This document shows positions 1 to 10,699 of a stretch of 64,000 nt of DNA, piece after piece. This DNA comes from Axinella damicornis. Lineage: Eukaryota > Porifera > Demospongiae > Axinellida > Axinellidae. The stretch is from assembly GCA_963931865.1 (NCBI GenBank), contig OZ007518.1, positions 1,115,549-1,179,548 on the forward strand, read 5' to 3'. Positions within the stretch are counted from its first letter, which is position 1. The number at the start of each line of letters is the position of its first letter. The notes below the pieces were generated by a model that was given only the letters and a program-made list of their open reading frames with translations, ran no database searches and was not told the origin of the DNA. Both the position numbers and the translations under genes were made by a program.

Positions 1-577
1 TATACCATAGACATGTGTCTGCCACTCACACTCGGAAGCAGTAACACACTTGGTCGCCAAGCATTGATGCTTTATAGTTGGGTGTTAGCATGCAGTCAGC
101 CAGGCATCTCTCTCAGTATGTAGCTGTCTCCTGGAGGGACTCATTCACTTTCAGCTGCTCTGTCCTTGTTGGCTTCCCTTCTGGTGACAGTCTAAGTAAG
201 AGAGCTCTATCCCTACCCTGTCTACATGTTTTGTGGTTAGCCGCTCCATGATGCTCTCTCCCTCTAGCCTCGTTCCCAGGCCGTCTGCCAGTCGCGCGCG
301 CACCGCATACGTGACCTTTGAACCCTTGTCAGATAGCTGGCTGACAAGGGTTCAAAGGTCACGTATGCGATGCGCGCGCGACTGGCAGACGGCCTGGGAA
401 CGAGGCTACTCTCCCTCTGTGTCCAGCTAATGTCCACTGTTTCCATGTGTGAAAGGTTTTCAATAAAGTTTATATTAAGGTCAAGCCTCAGTACCATGCA
501 GACTCCATGGGTGAATATGGTACTCATGGTCTGAAATATTGGAAGTTAAATACTGTCCTTTAATTTCTCCACATCAG
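1..577. other. Non-coding start of window, probably an intron of gene A
   Basis: I see no exon here. The last ~170 bases resemble gene B's sequence at about 40630-40855 (shared 'agctaatgtccactg' and a common acceptor region), which lies in the intron before gene B's large exon. By analogy this is the intron upstream of gene A's large exon, and gene A's 5' exons are left of the window. A foldback element sits at 265-408. Confidence 0.6.
265..408. mobile_element. Foldback (MULE-like) element, 144 bp, 9-bp target duplication
   Basis: A near-perfect palindrome that starts TAGCCTCGTTCCCAGG and ends in its reverse complement. It is flanked on both sides by the identical 9-mer ctctccctc (256-264 and 409-417). 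Nine-base target duplications with long terminal inverted repeats are typical of Mutator-like elements. It has no coding capacity. Confidence 0.9.
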
Positions 578-1497
578 GCCAACTCACTCGTCTACTGGAA
601 GTTGCCCCTCCCACTCCTCCCCCACTCACACCTCCCACTCCTCCCCCACTCACACCTCCCACTCCTCCCCCACTCACACCTCCCACTCATCCCCCACTCA
701 CACCTCCCACTCCCCTCACTCCACAAAGTTGTGTGGGTCCTAGCTCACCTCAGCTCTCTCCCAGAGAACGGCCTTCCCAGGCTCCCACAAATCATCTTGA
801 AGGTGCACAGGCCCAGCCACTCAGTCTAGAGGAAGATATAAAGCAGCTTGAGGAGAAATACCACGACCTCGTGGTCCATGTCCATGTCCGAGATGCTTTT
901 AAAAGAGGAAAGGTTTCCTTCACACAGCTTCAGGATTGTCTTCTGCAGCTCCCAGTATCTTTGAAGTTGCAGTGTGGGAAGTTCCTTCAAAGCCAAGCAT
1001 CAACTCTTTTTCAAGCTTCAAGCATTGATGTGCTCTTCATCATTCTGTCCCTACAGTGGGACTTCCTAAATCCAAGCCTTCTCGCCCATCTGGTCCAAAG
1101 ATTTGGTGATGACCAGACAATAAAGTCAGTAGACAAATACTTGGAAGAGCTGAGAAAATTTCGAATGCGAACCAAACTCAGCGACTTTATTGACAAGTGG
1201 ACAGGCACACCTCTTCCTGATACTCGGGAGATTGTCATGGAATTAGATGACAACTGGGGAGAACAAAGTCTGGAACAGCTGGAGGAGCTTCGAATCGAGG
1301 TCTCACGTAAACGCTGTTTTGAAGATTATGTGATGCCACTCAAACGAATCAAAGTATCCTCCGTGGATGCAGTATTCTCACTCCCGGGGTCAGTAGATAT
1401 TCACAGTCTTGAGCTTGAGAGCCTCCGGGAATTTTTTCAAGAGCACCAGGTCCTAAGGATTCTACTCAATGGATTCTGCATCCTCAATCTTCAGCTG
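578..1497 (+). CDS. Gene A large exon: Pro-rich repeat plus N-terminal helical domain
   Basis: Open frame of 306 codons from acceptor ccacatcag (AG at 576-577) to donor GTATAC at 1498. It is entered in phase 1 and left in phase 0. The first ~45 residues are an 8-residue Pro-rich repeat (PTPPPLTP type). A charged helix follows (EEDIKQLEEKYHDLV), then 'QLPVSLKLQCGKFLQSQ', 'LQWDFLNPSLLAHLVQRFGD', 'ELRKFRMRTKLSDFIDKW' and 'EIVMELDDNW'. I recognise this helical domain from uncharacterised sponge and cnidarian proteins, where it precedes ankyrin or other sensor modules; its function is unknown. Gene B has the same exon at 40856-41736 in the same phases. The 3' part is duplicated at about 2174-2264. 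Confidence 0.8.
606..712 (+). repeat. Coding 24-bp minisatellite (Pro-rich)
   Basis: About four and a half copies of a 24-bp unit, cccactcctccc + ccactcacacct, inside the large exon. The length is a multiple of three, so unit changes keep the frame and add or remove eight Pro-rich residues. Gene B has a diverged 24-bp version at the same place. Confidence 0.85.
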
Positions 1498-1620
1498 GTA
1501 TACCCTTTCTGTTTGTATACACACTGCAATAGTTTAGTGACAGCTGGCTCTCATTTTCATGTTCATGTAAATCTACGTACATTCGTGTGAATACATGCAC
1601 TGTCCTTGGATTCCATGCAG

Positions 1621-1710
1621 GAATCTCAGAAGGCAGCCTTCATGGTGGAAGCTAGGGGGGGCAGAGTGGGGATGGTCAGGAAAATGATCCAACTAGGTGT
1701 CACTGGCAAG
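1621..1710 (+). CDS. Gene A ankyrin exon, copy with 12-nt deletion
   Basis: Acceptor ttccatgcag, donor GTAATG. It encodes a 30-residue repeat (ESQKAAFMVEARGGRVGMVR then KMIQLGVTGK). Compared with 2389-2490 it lacks the four codons DVNL near its end and has AKEG changed to ARGG. The frame is kept, but the final loop of the ankyrin fold is lost, so this may be a decaying copy. Confidence 0.6.
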
Positions 1711-2388
1711 GTAATGGTGGGTACCGCTATGCAGTACACTTATACCTTGCTGTTCTTGTATGTGTGGGACAAGTGGAAACCGTAAATGTACCACATTTCC
1801 GTGAATAGATGTAAGGTGCCACCCTCGCTACACTATTGAATTAACACCGCCCTCAAATGAATGCTGTGGCCACAATATGGGTTAAGCATGTGAGCAAAGT
1901 ATGATGTGATGCTATAATATTTCAATGACATGGACAACTGCATATGTAACTAGCTATAGTCTTCTTGATAAGGAGATTTTGAGGCATGGGAGGCAGTCTA
2001 CTTGTGCAAAGAAGCAGACAAAATGGATTGGAGGTGCCATGTGTGTATATACCGCAACGACGGCTAATGTATATCAATTCGGCAGGTTTTTATTATAGTT
2101 GCCTTGCCGAAATAATTAGAAGTAAGATCGATCGCAAAATTGTACCAATAAGCAAAAGTGCCGAATAATTAGAAGCTTGAACTTGAGAGCCTCCGGGAAT
2201 TTTTTCAAGAGCACCAGGTCCTAAGGATTCTACTCAATGGATTCTGCATCCTCAATCTTCAGCTGGTATACCCTTTCTGTTTGTATACACACTGCAATAG
2301 TTTAGTGACAGCTGGCTCTCATTTTCATGTTCATGTAAATCTACGTACATTCGTGTGAATACATGCACTGTCCTTGGATTCCATGCAG

Positions 2389-2490
2389 GCATCTCAGGAG
2401 ACAGCCTTCATGGTGGCAGCTAAGGAGGGGAGAGTGGGGATGGTCAGGAAGATGATCCAACTAGGTGTTGATGTGAACCTCACTGGCAAG
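2389..2490 (+). CDS. Gene A ankyrin exon (ASQETAF type)
   Basis: 102 nt, phase 0 to 0, acceptor ttccatgcag, donor GTAATG. It encodes an intact 34-residue repeat including AAKEGRVGMVRKMIQLGVDV. Closest relatives are 1621 and gene B's 43216. Confidence 0.75.
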
Positions 2491-2796
2491 GTAATGGACT
2501 TGTTTGGTGGGTACCGCTATGCAGTACACTTATACCTTGCTGTTCTTGTATGTGTGGGACAAGTGGAAACCGTAAATGTACCACATTTCCGTGAATAGAT
2601 GTAAGGCGCCGCCCTCGCTACACTATTGAATTAACACCGCCCTCAAATGAATGCTGTGGCCACAATATGGGTTAAGCATGTGAGCAAAGTATGATGTGAT
2701 GCTATAATATTTTAGATACACAATGACATGGACAACTGCATATGTTACTAGCTACAAGTACTTCCCCCTCGTTCGCCTACGTGAGTAATCCGGAGC

Positions 2797-3107
2797 CGGA
2801 CAGCTCTCTGTGCAGAGCTGCTGCTCCCCGATTGGGTACGCTTCAGCTGCTGCTCCCCAATTGCATCGATCCGCTTCAAACTGCTGTTCCCCATTTCCGT
2901 CCGCTTCAGCTGCTGCTCACCAATTGCGTCCCTTCAGCTGCTGCTCGCCACTTGCGTTCGGTTCAGCTGCTCTTCCCCGATTTCAGCAGCTCCCGATTGC
3001 GTCCGCTTCAACTGTTGCTCCCCGATTGCGTTCGCTTCAACTGCAGCTCCCCGATTGCGTCCGCTTCGACTACCGACTACTGCTCCCCGATTGCATCCGC
3101 TTGTAGC
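2797..3107 (+). repeat. ~29-bp minisatellite (gcttcagctgctgctcccc type)
   Basis: About ten imperfect copies of a ~29-bp unit built around 'cttcagctgctgctccccga' + 'ttgcgtccg'. It interrupts a longer intron repeat whose halves lie before ~2755 and after ~3283. Two frames are open across it, but the peptides are low-complexity and I do not read it as a gene. Confidence 0.75.
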
Positions 3108-3282
3108 CTCACCTGTTCTGGAAGATTCCAGCCCATGCCCAATACGTTCTTCGCAGAGTTCGAGGTTCAGTACATTGAATTAAGTACGAAGGTCGCCCGT
3201 CACTAGTCTAGTCCCGCCCCACGAACATCCCACTTCCGTCACACACAGACACACGCACATTAAAATCTTAATAATATATTGA

Positions 3283-3650
3283 TAGTCTTCTTGATAAGGA
3301 GATTTCACACAAGATTTTGAGGCATGGGAGGCAGTCTACTTGTGCGAAGAAGCAGACAAGATGGATTGGAGATGCCATGTATGTATATACCGCAACGACA
3401 GCTAATGTATATCAATTCGGCAGGTTTTTATTATAGTTGCCTTGCCGAAACCAGCAGGAAAACGGCCAAAGAAGCTACTACCCCCCAAACCAAGCATGCA
3501 GAAAGAATGATACTGCCTAGCAGTTCACAAAAACACTAGCAAACGTGCCTGAGAGTACGTGGGAGTTGAGAAATAAGTCGCCGGAAAATTCCGATTTCGT
3601 CATCTTCTTTCCTTCTTTCTTTCTTCTTCTTCTTCTTTCTCATTGACTAG
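3283..3650. repeat. Intron repeat and inverted dispersed repeat with CTT-rich tract
   Basis: 3283-3450 repeats 1965-2100 and has a relative at about 43568-43730. 3448-3650 is the reverse complement of a dispersed repeat also at 47420-47670 and 51490-51735, recognised by 'ttggccgttttcctgctg' and an adjoining GAAA/TTTC tract. Confidence 0.7.
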
Positions 3651-3943
3651 CATAACTGGACAACAAAAGCATTTCCTGAGCTAGTTCACTCACAGAACAA
3701 CATCGCTTTCGTCGTAGTAGCTCCTTTCGGCCCTTTTGACTACATACTGGCAAGAACGGCACTGCTGGCTAGCTACGATTCCGTGAATAGCACGAAGCCA
3801 TTTTGATGCAACCAGAGGTCACGCGTGCCAAATCGCATGTGCAGTTCACATGCAAGCGCACATTGCTTTCTTTTTTGCTGGTGATGGTTGCACTTGCTGA
3901 TCTAATCCGTCGTCTGGTGGCACACTCCTAGGAGCTATCATCT

Positions 3944-3961
3944 TAGCCTCGTTCGAGGCTA
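3944..3961. mobile_element. Minimal foldback: 18-bp palindrome with 9-bp target duplication
   Basis: The whole insert is tagcctcgttcgaggcta, i.e. only the two terminal motifs of the TAGCCTCG foldback family joined head to head. It is flanked by identical 9-mers ctatcatct at 3935-3943 and 3962-3970. The target duplication shows it arose by insertion, or is the remnant of an insertion that lost its interior. Confidence 0.8.
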
Positions 3962-4131
3962 CTATCATCTATGAACGTATCCTAGTGGTACCTACCAGTT
4001 TGGTATCAGTAAGCATTTTTGTGATCGCTAGTGAGAAACTCGGTTTGAGGTGAAGGGAGGTATACTGAGTTCAGTATTCATCTATCTATCTATCTTGTCA
4101 TTCTTTATCTATCTATAATGTATATACTCTA

Positions 4132-4913
4132 CCCAAGAGCAATATGATATAATAACTAGGAGAATGCAGGGCATTGTGGGGCTCGCCTGACAAACTGACA
4201 TACTGTACTGCATGCCGATAATCATTCTCTGAGTGATCGTAGCCCGGGCGGCGCGGCGCAGCCAATAAGGGAAGCTGGGGGTGGGGCCTGCGATGTAGCC
4301 AATTGTCGTTCATCTTTGACAGTCTTGCAGCTGCAGTTTCAAGTTCGTAGTAGCCTCGTTCCCAGTCTCACGCCCAGCTTTTCGTTGCTTGCCCTACTGC
4401 AAGTGACGTACGTACGGCAAGCAACCAAAAGCTGGGCGTGGGACTGGGAACGAGGCTACACTGTACCTGAGAGGAGTACCCCATGTTGCCGAGAGAATCT
4501 CTCCCTCCAGCTGAGATCTGCAAGTCTGTAGTAGCTACGTATACGTAGTTTGTAGCACTGGCGTAAACTGTAAAGCGTAGCAGGCTCTACTTTATGGAAA
4601 CTTTTTTCTTTACAGCGAAATAAAAGTGATACAACCAAAACAGCACCTGCATGCAGGCTGAAACTGAATGATACAAAACAACCAACCAAATGCATATATG
4701 GCTCTACTCGGTGCTGTCGTGCGGGCGACTTGTACGCGTGTTGCCCTAAGCACGCGCACGCGGGCGGGCGCCGGCGGCGCAACATTACGATTTTACACTT
4801 GCGATATACGGTCATACGTTAAATGAACACCGGAAGTTACGGACACCAACTGGACAAACGGACATCCTGGAGAGCACGACTATGTGGGGCTCGCTAAGGC
4901 TCGCCCCAATTAT
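4132..4913. mobile_element. Dispersed element, copy 1 of a tandem pair
   Basis: It runs from 'ctaggagaatgcagggcatt' to 'tggggctcgctaaggctcgc' + 'ccca'. A second copy follows directly (4915-5546) and an inverted partial copy lies at 13030-13530. It contains a 108-bp foldback at 4351-4458. No transposase is seen. Confidence 0.7.
4351..4458. mobile_element. Foldback of the TAGCCTCG family inside the dispersed element
   Basis: Palindromic arms of about 45 bp (TAGCCTCGTTCCCAGT inward). No matching 9-bp flanks are visible. The same foldback is at the same place in the copies at 5133-5240 and 13239-13352, so it spread as part of its host element. Confidence 0.8.
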
Positions 4914-4914
4914 T

Positions 4915-5546
4915 ATACTAGGAGAATGCAGGGCATTGTGGGGCTCGCCTGACAAACTGACGTACTGTACTGCATGCCAATAATCATTCTCTCAGTGATC
5001 GTATATAGGCTTGGAAGCCCGGGCGGCGCGGCGCAGCCAATAAGGGAAGCTGGCCTGGGTGGGGCCTGCGATGTAGCCAATTAATTGTTGTTCATCATTG
5101 ACGGTCTTGCAGCTGCAGTTTCAAGTTCGTGGTAGCCTCGTTCCCAGTCCCACGCCCAGCTTTTCGTTGCTTGCCCTACTGCAAGTGACGTACGTACGGC
5201 AAGCAACCAAAAGCTGGGCGTGGGACTGGGAACGAGGCTACACTGTACCTGAGAGGAGTACCCCATGTTGCCGAGAGAATCTCTCCCTCCAGCTGAGATC
5301 TGCAAGTCTGTAGTAGCTACGTAGTTTGTAGCACTGGCGTAAACTGTAAAGCGTAGCAGGCTCTACTCGGTGCTGTCGTGCGGGCGACTTGTACGCGTGT
5401 TGCCCTAAGGCGCAACATTACGATTTTACACTTGGATATACGGTCATACGTTAAATGAACACCGGAAGTTACGGACACCAACTGGACATCTGGACGGACA
5501 TCCTGGAGAGCACGACTATGTGGGGCTCGCTAAGGCTCGCCCCAAT
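4915..5546. mobile_element. Dispersed element, copy 2 of a tandem pair
   Basis: Near-identical to 4132-4913 but shorter: a stretch around 4590-4700 of copy 1 is missing. It contains the foldback 5133-5240. It ends in the GC hairpin motif 'tggggctcgctaaggctcgc' + 'ccca' that recurs across the window. Confidence 0.7.
5133..5240. mobile_element. Foldback of the TAGCCTCG family (second copy)
   Basis: 108 bp, same palindrome and same flanks (ttcgtgg / cactgtacc) as at 4351-4458. Confidence 0.8.
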
Positions 5547-5780
5547 AAGAGCAATAATGGATCATTACTTCCTGGTGAATCACAACATAAGGAAGGAGCA
5601 ATTGTGCTGCCCCGAGCAGTAGGATTCTCAACCACATCCATCAAGGCAGCTCGCCTTTGCACGGTGATGATCTAGCTAGAGATTGTTCAATCAAACATTT
5701 TGGTTATACATCCATCTCTGATACATTACCCCTATCGTTAGAAACTTATGCATTCCATGCGCTCAAAAAGCTCACAAACT

Positions 5781-6026
5781 AGAAACAAAAAAATTTCTTA
5801 CAAAATTTACAAACTATTTAGTGATGGCCACCCCGATCGACTCCCGAAAAAGCAGACAAACAAGAATGCCATTAACCAGCCTCAGTCCCATCCCATCCTA
5901 CATTTATAAATGGGATGGGACTGAGGCTGGTTAATGGCATTCCTTGTTTGTCTGCTTTTTCGGGAGTCGATCGGGGTGGCCACTAAATCGTTTGTAATTT
6001 TTGTAAGAAAATTTTTTGTTTCTAGT
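5781..6026. mobile_element. Long palindromic element (ccattaaccag family)
   Basis: An almost complete palindrome with arms of ~115 bp. Outer ends are 'ctagaaacaaaaaaatttct' and its complement; inner motif 'gccattaaccagcctcagtc'. Related copies are at about 22630-22840 and 46750-46920. It is non-coding. Confidence 0.75.
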
Positions 6027-6452
6027 TAGAAGTAAGATCGATCGCAAAATTTGTACCAATAAGCAAAAGTGCCGAATAATTAGAAGTGCTACCCGTGGCT
6101 GGTTGTTTTTCTTAACAGCGCCATCAAGATTAGTTGAAGAACAAGTAGCTATACTGGGAGGCCTAGCTGTAAACGTCTTCCTTCTTGGTATGGACTGCAG
6201 CTACGTAACACTCCACACTTTCGACTAGCAGCTGAAGCGAGCGATCTTGCAGGCCGTACGCAATTGATACTCACTCCTTGCCATACTCTGCTCATCTTCG
6301 TTGACTCTCAGGGTCAGGGAAAGACTTGGAGGTTTGCAAGCGAGGTTCAGTACAGGGCTTGTTCTTGTGCATCAGCGACAGTTTTCCAAGAAGCCTGTGA
6401 GCTCTCACTGCTTGGGGCTTTAATTTAACAGCAATGACATCATTTATACAAG
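6027..6452 (+). repeat. Gene A intron segment paralogous to gene B 43730-44158
   Basis: It aligns closely with gene B's intron ('cttaacagcgccatcaagat' shared). The alignment stops at about 6452 and resumes at 15358 in gene A but is continuous in gene B. That defines the transposon block between. I see no exon here. Confidence 0.75.
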
Positions 6453-6589
6453 TGTAAAAAAACATTTAAAATGTATAGAGATGTAGGGATAGCAGAACAG
6501 CAAAAAGTAAGACAACAAGCAGGGATGATAGCATAAAACAGATACAACCCCATCCTAGAGGTTAGTCCAGCTTTACCTACAAGTGTCTG

Positions 6590-6830
6590 ACAAAAACAGG
6601 ACAATTCCGGGATGTCCCGGACAGTCCTCACTCCCATGTTCTTGTGTCTGGGATGTCCCTATAGTCCCGGACTGTCCCGGGACAACAAGCACTAGCAGGT
6701 CCTTGTGTCCGGGATGTCCCTTTTGTCCCTTTAGTCCACTGTCCTGGGACAACAAGCACTAGCATGTTCTTGTGTCCAGGAATGTCCTGGTACATGTCCT
6801 GGTACACATGTCCATGTGTCTGTGATATCA
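6590..6830 (-). repeat. ~60-70-bp minisatellite (ggacatcccggacacaagga), inverted array
   Basis: Three to four imperfect units of the repeat described at 9235-9850, here on the minus strand. The two arrays are subterminal in one element and face each other. Confidence 0.75.
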
Positions 6831-6849
6831 CCGAGGGAGCATCTGGATG

Positions 6850-8248
6850 GAATATATCTTACCCATACCCTGAGGACATTTGAACAATCTATGGCCCAGG
6901 ATGAAATTACGGGGTAAAATATAATATTATAAGCATCATGTGTTGGTCTGGAGCAGTCAAATGTTGATTGGTCAGGCCATTGAGCACTGTCTTTGAATTT
7001 GCAGGCAACTATCAGCACAAAATGTACGGTAGGAAGTGCTCTTGTACTGTTTAGGCCCTATGCTCACTACACTGATACCATACTGCTATTTTATCTGTCC
7101 ATTCATACCGCCTTGCACCACTAATTAATATTCGATCATACTGCACTCCTGGTAGTGTGGTGTGTAATGTAAATTGAGCAAGCAGCATGCCATGTTATAG
7201 TATAAGATGCCATCACATGCACCTCTGAATTGTGGGTGTAAATAAGCAAACTACCAGCTTGCAGGAAGAGGAAGGCCTATGAAGATTCTGAATACTGCAT
7301 GTGGAGCTACAAAGTCTTACTTCCTACGATGATGTAACCCGGTACCCCTATCGCCGAAAGGTGCTCACCCTAACATTTAATAATTTTGCCAAAACTCACG
7401 TTGTGGTGGAGTTTGTAACGATTTTGTCTCCAGCTGTCTTTCCATTGCCTGACCACCATTGCTAACGTAAGGTGTGCATTGATTGAAGCAAAATGTGAAC
7501 TAACTAACTGCACTTAGCTGGTGGTCATTCCAGGTTATGAGTATAGCTGTGACTCCAAGCTCGTGCATGCAATCATACTCCACTGAGACATCCGAGAGGT
7601 GAGAGGAAGACCTGTGGCCTTGTCTTAAAAAGTGTGCCTTGCCAGTTGCATGTACAGGTTGAGCAGTCGCCTGTTTTTCATTCTCTGACATTAATCCAGT
7701 ATACGACACCAATTGCCATAAAATGATTGCCATCTTCAACTTATCATCACTAATAGTGACATGCAGGGCATAATAGGGGCGAGCCTGAGCGAGTGTGTAT
7801 TATTTCATCATAGTGATATTGAATGGAGAGATCATATGCATGAGAATTATTAGTGATCATCACATGAAAGAATTAAGTATGCTTAGCAGTAATTGAATTC
7901 GAAGTTCAAGGACAGCAAGAGTATGAGATGTGGCATCAAACGAGAATGCGCTGCACTGAATAAACGACATTGGTTTGAGGGTCAACGAGGAAGAAGAGAG
8001 GTGGTGCAGCCAAAAGCTTTCGATTCTTTCTCTCTGATCAGGCGTTTCACTATCTTTACGCTCTCTGTAGTGTTCGTTGAAGCCATTTTTGTCTTCTGCT
8101 TCAGCACTATCCATGCCCGTGAACGTTTTCTTTTATCGTTGTGGCACAATTATACACGTGGCATTTCAATTTTAATATCGCAGTTCGAGTAATTTTGCTC
8201 AATGGTTTTTCAATTTATCGCAGTGAGTTGAGTAATTTGAATGCAGCA
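6850..8248. other. Non-coding interior of compound element
   Basis: I see no exon, no recognised repeat end and no frame with coding character. A short piece of the GC hairpin motif is at about 7770-7795. Confidence 0.5.
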
Positions 8249-8848
8249 TACCGTATGGCGCTTATATTTCGCGGGTCTAAATTTTCGCGAATTGCTCTTC
8301 GAGAACATTTCGTTGAAAAAATTTCGCGAATTCGCGGTAAAACGCCACGCCCACACAATGGGCGTGGTGTACAATACTCACCTTGTGATACTGCACTTGA
8401 AGACTTCCGTGCACGCTGAACTCAACTAGATACCACAGACCACTTCGTCGGTGCGTTGTATTCTGCGACACTCTCTTCCCCACTTCGACGCCCTCAGAGT
8501 TCGTTATCAGATACCTGGGCATTCCCCTAACCTTCGCCGGATCGAGCTGGCAGCTTCAGTATTGGCAGATACCGCACATGTCAGATGGTACCTCTTGGGA
8601 GAACTCTCCATGTGGATCCGGAAGCGTACACTTCGACTACTGTCCATCCTCACTGTTGAAGTATACACAAACAGAGCCATCAAGCTAGCTGTGACCAGTG
8701 TCGCGCGCGTACGCTGGAATACTGTCCGCGCCGCGTGTAGGTGCGCACAACACTTGTCAAAATTTTCGTTGAAATAATTTCGCGAATGACCTGTAATTCG
8801 CGAAATTCGCGAAAATTTAGACCCGCGAAATTTAAGCGCTATACGGTA
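8249..8848. mobile_element. TA-flanked TIR element (CCGTAT ends)
   Basis: TA|CCGTATGGCGCTTATATTTC at the left pairs with its complement ending in ATACGG|TA at the right. Subterminal 'cgcgggtctaaattttcgcg' is repeated inverted. A flanking TA dinucleotide is typical of Tc1/mariner-type insertions. The interior shows no recognisable transposase. Confidence 0.75.
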
Positions 8849-9234
8849 TATATACTGACCACCATATATACAAAAATTTTATTAGTTACAACGCTACTGT
8901 GGGGCTCGCTCAGGCTCGCCCCAATTATCATTATTATGTTCTTGATATAACTATCTTCAAATTATCATCACAGTATTATGTTCTATAACCATCACCTATT
9001 ATGTTGTTTGAAGTGGATATTGGTCCGGCAGGAAGTAGGGCAATGGGTTAGGGTATATTAGGGCCAGGGCCGGTTCTAGAAGCGCGCGCGTTTCCGGTAC
9101 CAATACCTAAAGTATGTACATCCTGCTGTACCAATATCCACGTCGTATGTTGTTGTTTACAATATCAACACACGATGGAATATCCCTACCTTTAGTCTTG
9201 TCCGAGAGCAGTGGTATGTCTTCAACACTTCTGC

Positions 9235-9850
9235 AGTAGTACAGGATGTCCCGGGAGTGTCTGTACATCCTGGGCTCCTGGACAGTATATAGTGCCTTGC
9301 TACCAGGATGTCCCAGGACAGTCCGGGACTAAAGGGACAAAAGGGACATCCTGGACACAAGGACCGGACACTAGTGCTTGTTGTCTCAGGACAGTCCGGG
9401 ACTAAAGGGACAAAAGGGACATCCCGGACACAAGGACCGGACACTAGTGCTTGTTGTCTCAGGACAGTCCGGGACAAAAGGGACATCCCGGACACAAGGA
9501 CCTGCTAGTGCTTGTTGTCCCGGGACAGTCTGGGACTAAAGGGACAAAAGGGACATCCCGGACACAAGGACCTGGGAGTGCTTGTGTCCCAGGACATTCC
9601 GGGACTAAAGGGACAAAAGGAACATCCCGGACACAAGGATCCGGGAGTGCTTGTGTCCCAGGACAGTCCTTGACTATAGCGACATCCTGGACAGTAGTGT
9701 TTGTGCTACCAGGATGTCCCGAGAGTGTCTGGGACATGCGGGACATCCCAGACACATGGACACATGTGCCTGTGCTACCAGGAATAAAGTCCTGGTCATT
9801 CCGGGATGTTGTAGGCTGTCCGGAACTGTCCACCAAGTCCTGACGTCGAA
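9235..9850 (+). repeat. ~69-bp minisatellite (gggactaaagggacaaaagg)
   Basis: About seven imperfect units containing 'ggacagtccgggactaaagg', 'gacaaaagggacatcccgga' and 'cacaaggacc'. Because 'ggg aca aaa ggg aca' encodes Gly-X-Y, several frames mimic collagen. No splice sites or flanking exons support a gene. An inverted array is at 6590-6830. Confidence 0.8.
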
Positions 9851-10182
9851 TTGTGGGCAAAGCTGGACATGACTGCCATCCTACATAACTTTCCACATAA
9901 TACATGTATAATATAAAAGTATGTAGGGTGTTGTACACTGAACTGTTTTATGCCATCATCCCTGCTTGTTTTCTTACTTTTTGCTGTTCTGCTATCCCTA
10001 CATCTCTAAATGTTTTTTACACTTGTTTACCTCATTTTTGTAGCAGCATACTTGATAGCATTCACTCCGCACACAGTACACAATTTTGAGTTCAAAGTTG
10101 CTCTACGCATGCGCACATGTGAAGAAAATGGCGTCGCACATGAAGCCATAGTTATTGAGTGGGTGGTTTCAAGCGCCTCGTG

Positions 10183-10183
<1 letters not shown>

Positions 10184-10218
<35 letters not shown>

Positions 10219-10246
10219 TTTTGGGGCGAGCCTGAGCGAGCCCCAC
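10184..10246. repeat. GATA microsatellite and GC hairpin motif
   Basis: (gata)n of about 8 units, then 'ggggcgagcctgagcgagcc' + 'cc'. This GC motif or its complement recurs at 4888, 5521, 8903, 46676, 53340, 53873, 54411, 55185 and 56770, usually followed by 'acatag' or 'acaatgtt'. Confidence 0.8.
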
Positions 10247-10330
10247 ATAGTCATGCTCTTCAGGATGTCCGTCCGTCCGTCCGACATCCAGGTGGTGTCC
10301 GTCCGATTTAGCGTATGACCGTATATCCAA

Positions 10331-10699
10331 GTGTCTGTGGAGAACGTACAAAAATATGGACTAAAGATGTGTTTAAAAAGGTGGGATCTAGGATACCAAG
10401 AGCTGCTCCATCTTGCTCAAATTCCTACACTTGAGAACAGGAGAATTTATTTAAAACTTTGTACTCTCTTTAAGATCATCCATGGTCTCTTCCCTTTCAC
10501 ACCCGATGTATTTACGCCGCAACCTAGTAGACATAACTATAATCTTCCATTTTTGTATCAACCTTTTGCACACACTAACGCCTTCCAAGCATCATTTGTT
10601 CCAAGTACTGTTTCCATATGGAATCACCTACCCCCCGATGCACTTACTGCACCTTCACCTCACACATTTAAGTTAAATATTGCACCTTTGTTCTTGTAG
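10331..10699 (+). pseudogene. LINE reverse-transcriptase C-terminal fragment
   Basis: About 120 codons open to a stop at 10697-10699. Features typical of the C-terminus of jockey/CR1-type LINE ORF2 are visible: 'KRWDLGYQELLHLAQIPTLE', 'RRIYLKLCTLFKIIHG', 'NAFQASFVPSTVSIWNHLPP' and 'HTFKLNI'. The polymerase domain (YxDD) is missing, so this is a 5'-truncated relic. About 100 bases of likely 3' UTR follow. Confidence 0.8.

Larger units (their letters stand above)
1404..2760 (+). repeat. Tandem segmental duplication covering the end of the large exon and the first ankyrin exon
   Basis: The sequence from about 1404 to 1970 reappears from about 2172 to 2755 with few differences. It includes the tail of the large exon, its donor, the next intron and an ankyrin exon. 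The second copy has only the last ~90 bases of the large exon and no acceptor for it. The most likely use is 578-1497 spliced to 1621 or 2389. Confidence 0.8.
6453..10040. mobile_element. Compound element with ~100-bp inverted ends ('gcaaaaagtaag' family)
   Basis: Left end 6455-6545 ('gtagggatagcagaacagca' then 'aaaagtaagacaacaagcag') matches the reverse complement of 9940-10030. Shorter relatives with the same ends are at 14675-14915, ~23200-23580 and ~45080-45910. The interior holds two minisatellites in opposite orientation and a TA-flanked element (8249-8848). No transposase frame is recognised. Confidence 0.6.

Noticed and set aside
233..527. Similar peptides on both strands (SLVPRPSASRAR...)
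   Set aside because: The palindromic foldback 265-408 reads the same on both strands; the same applies to frames at 4316, 5081 and 5098.
2742..3206. Two overlapping plus-strand frames of 154 and 98 codons
   Set aside because: Low-complexity translation of the ~29-bp minisatellite in two frames at once.
9451..9843. Collagen-like Gly-X-Y frame
   Set aside because: Produced by the ~69-bp minisatellite. Both strands and several frames are open, with no flanking exons.
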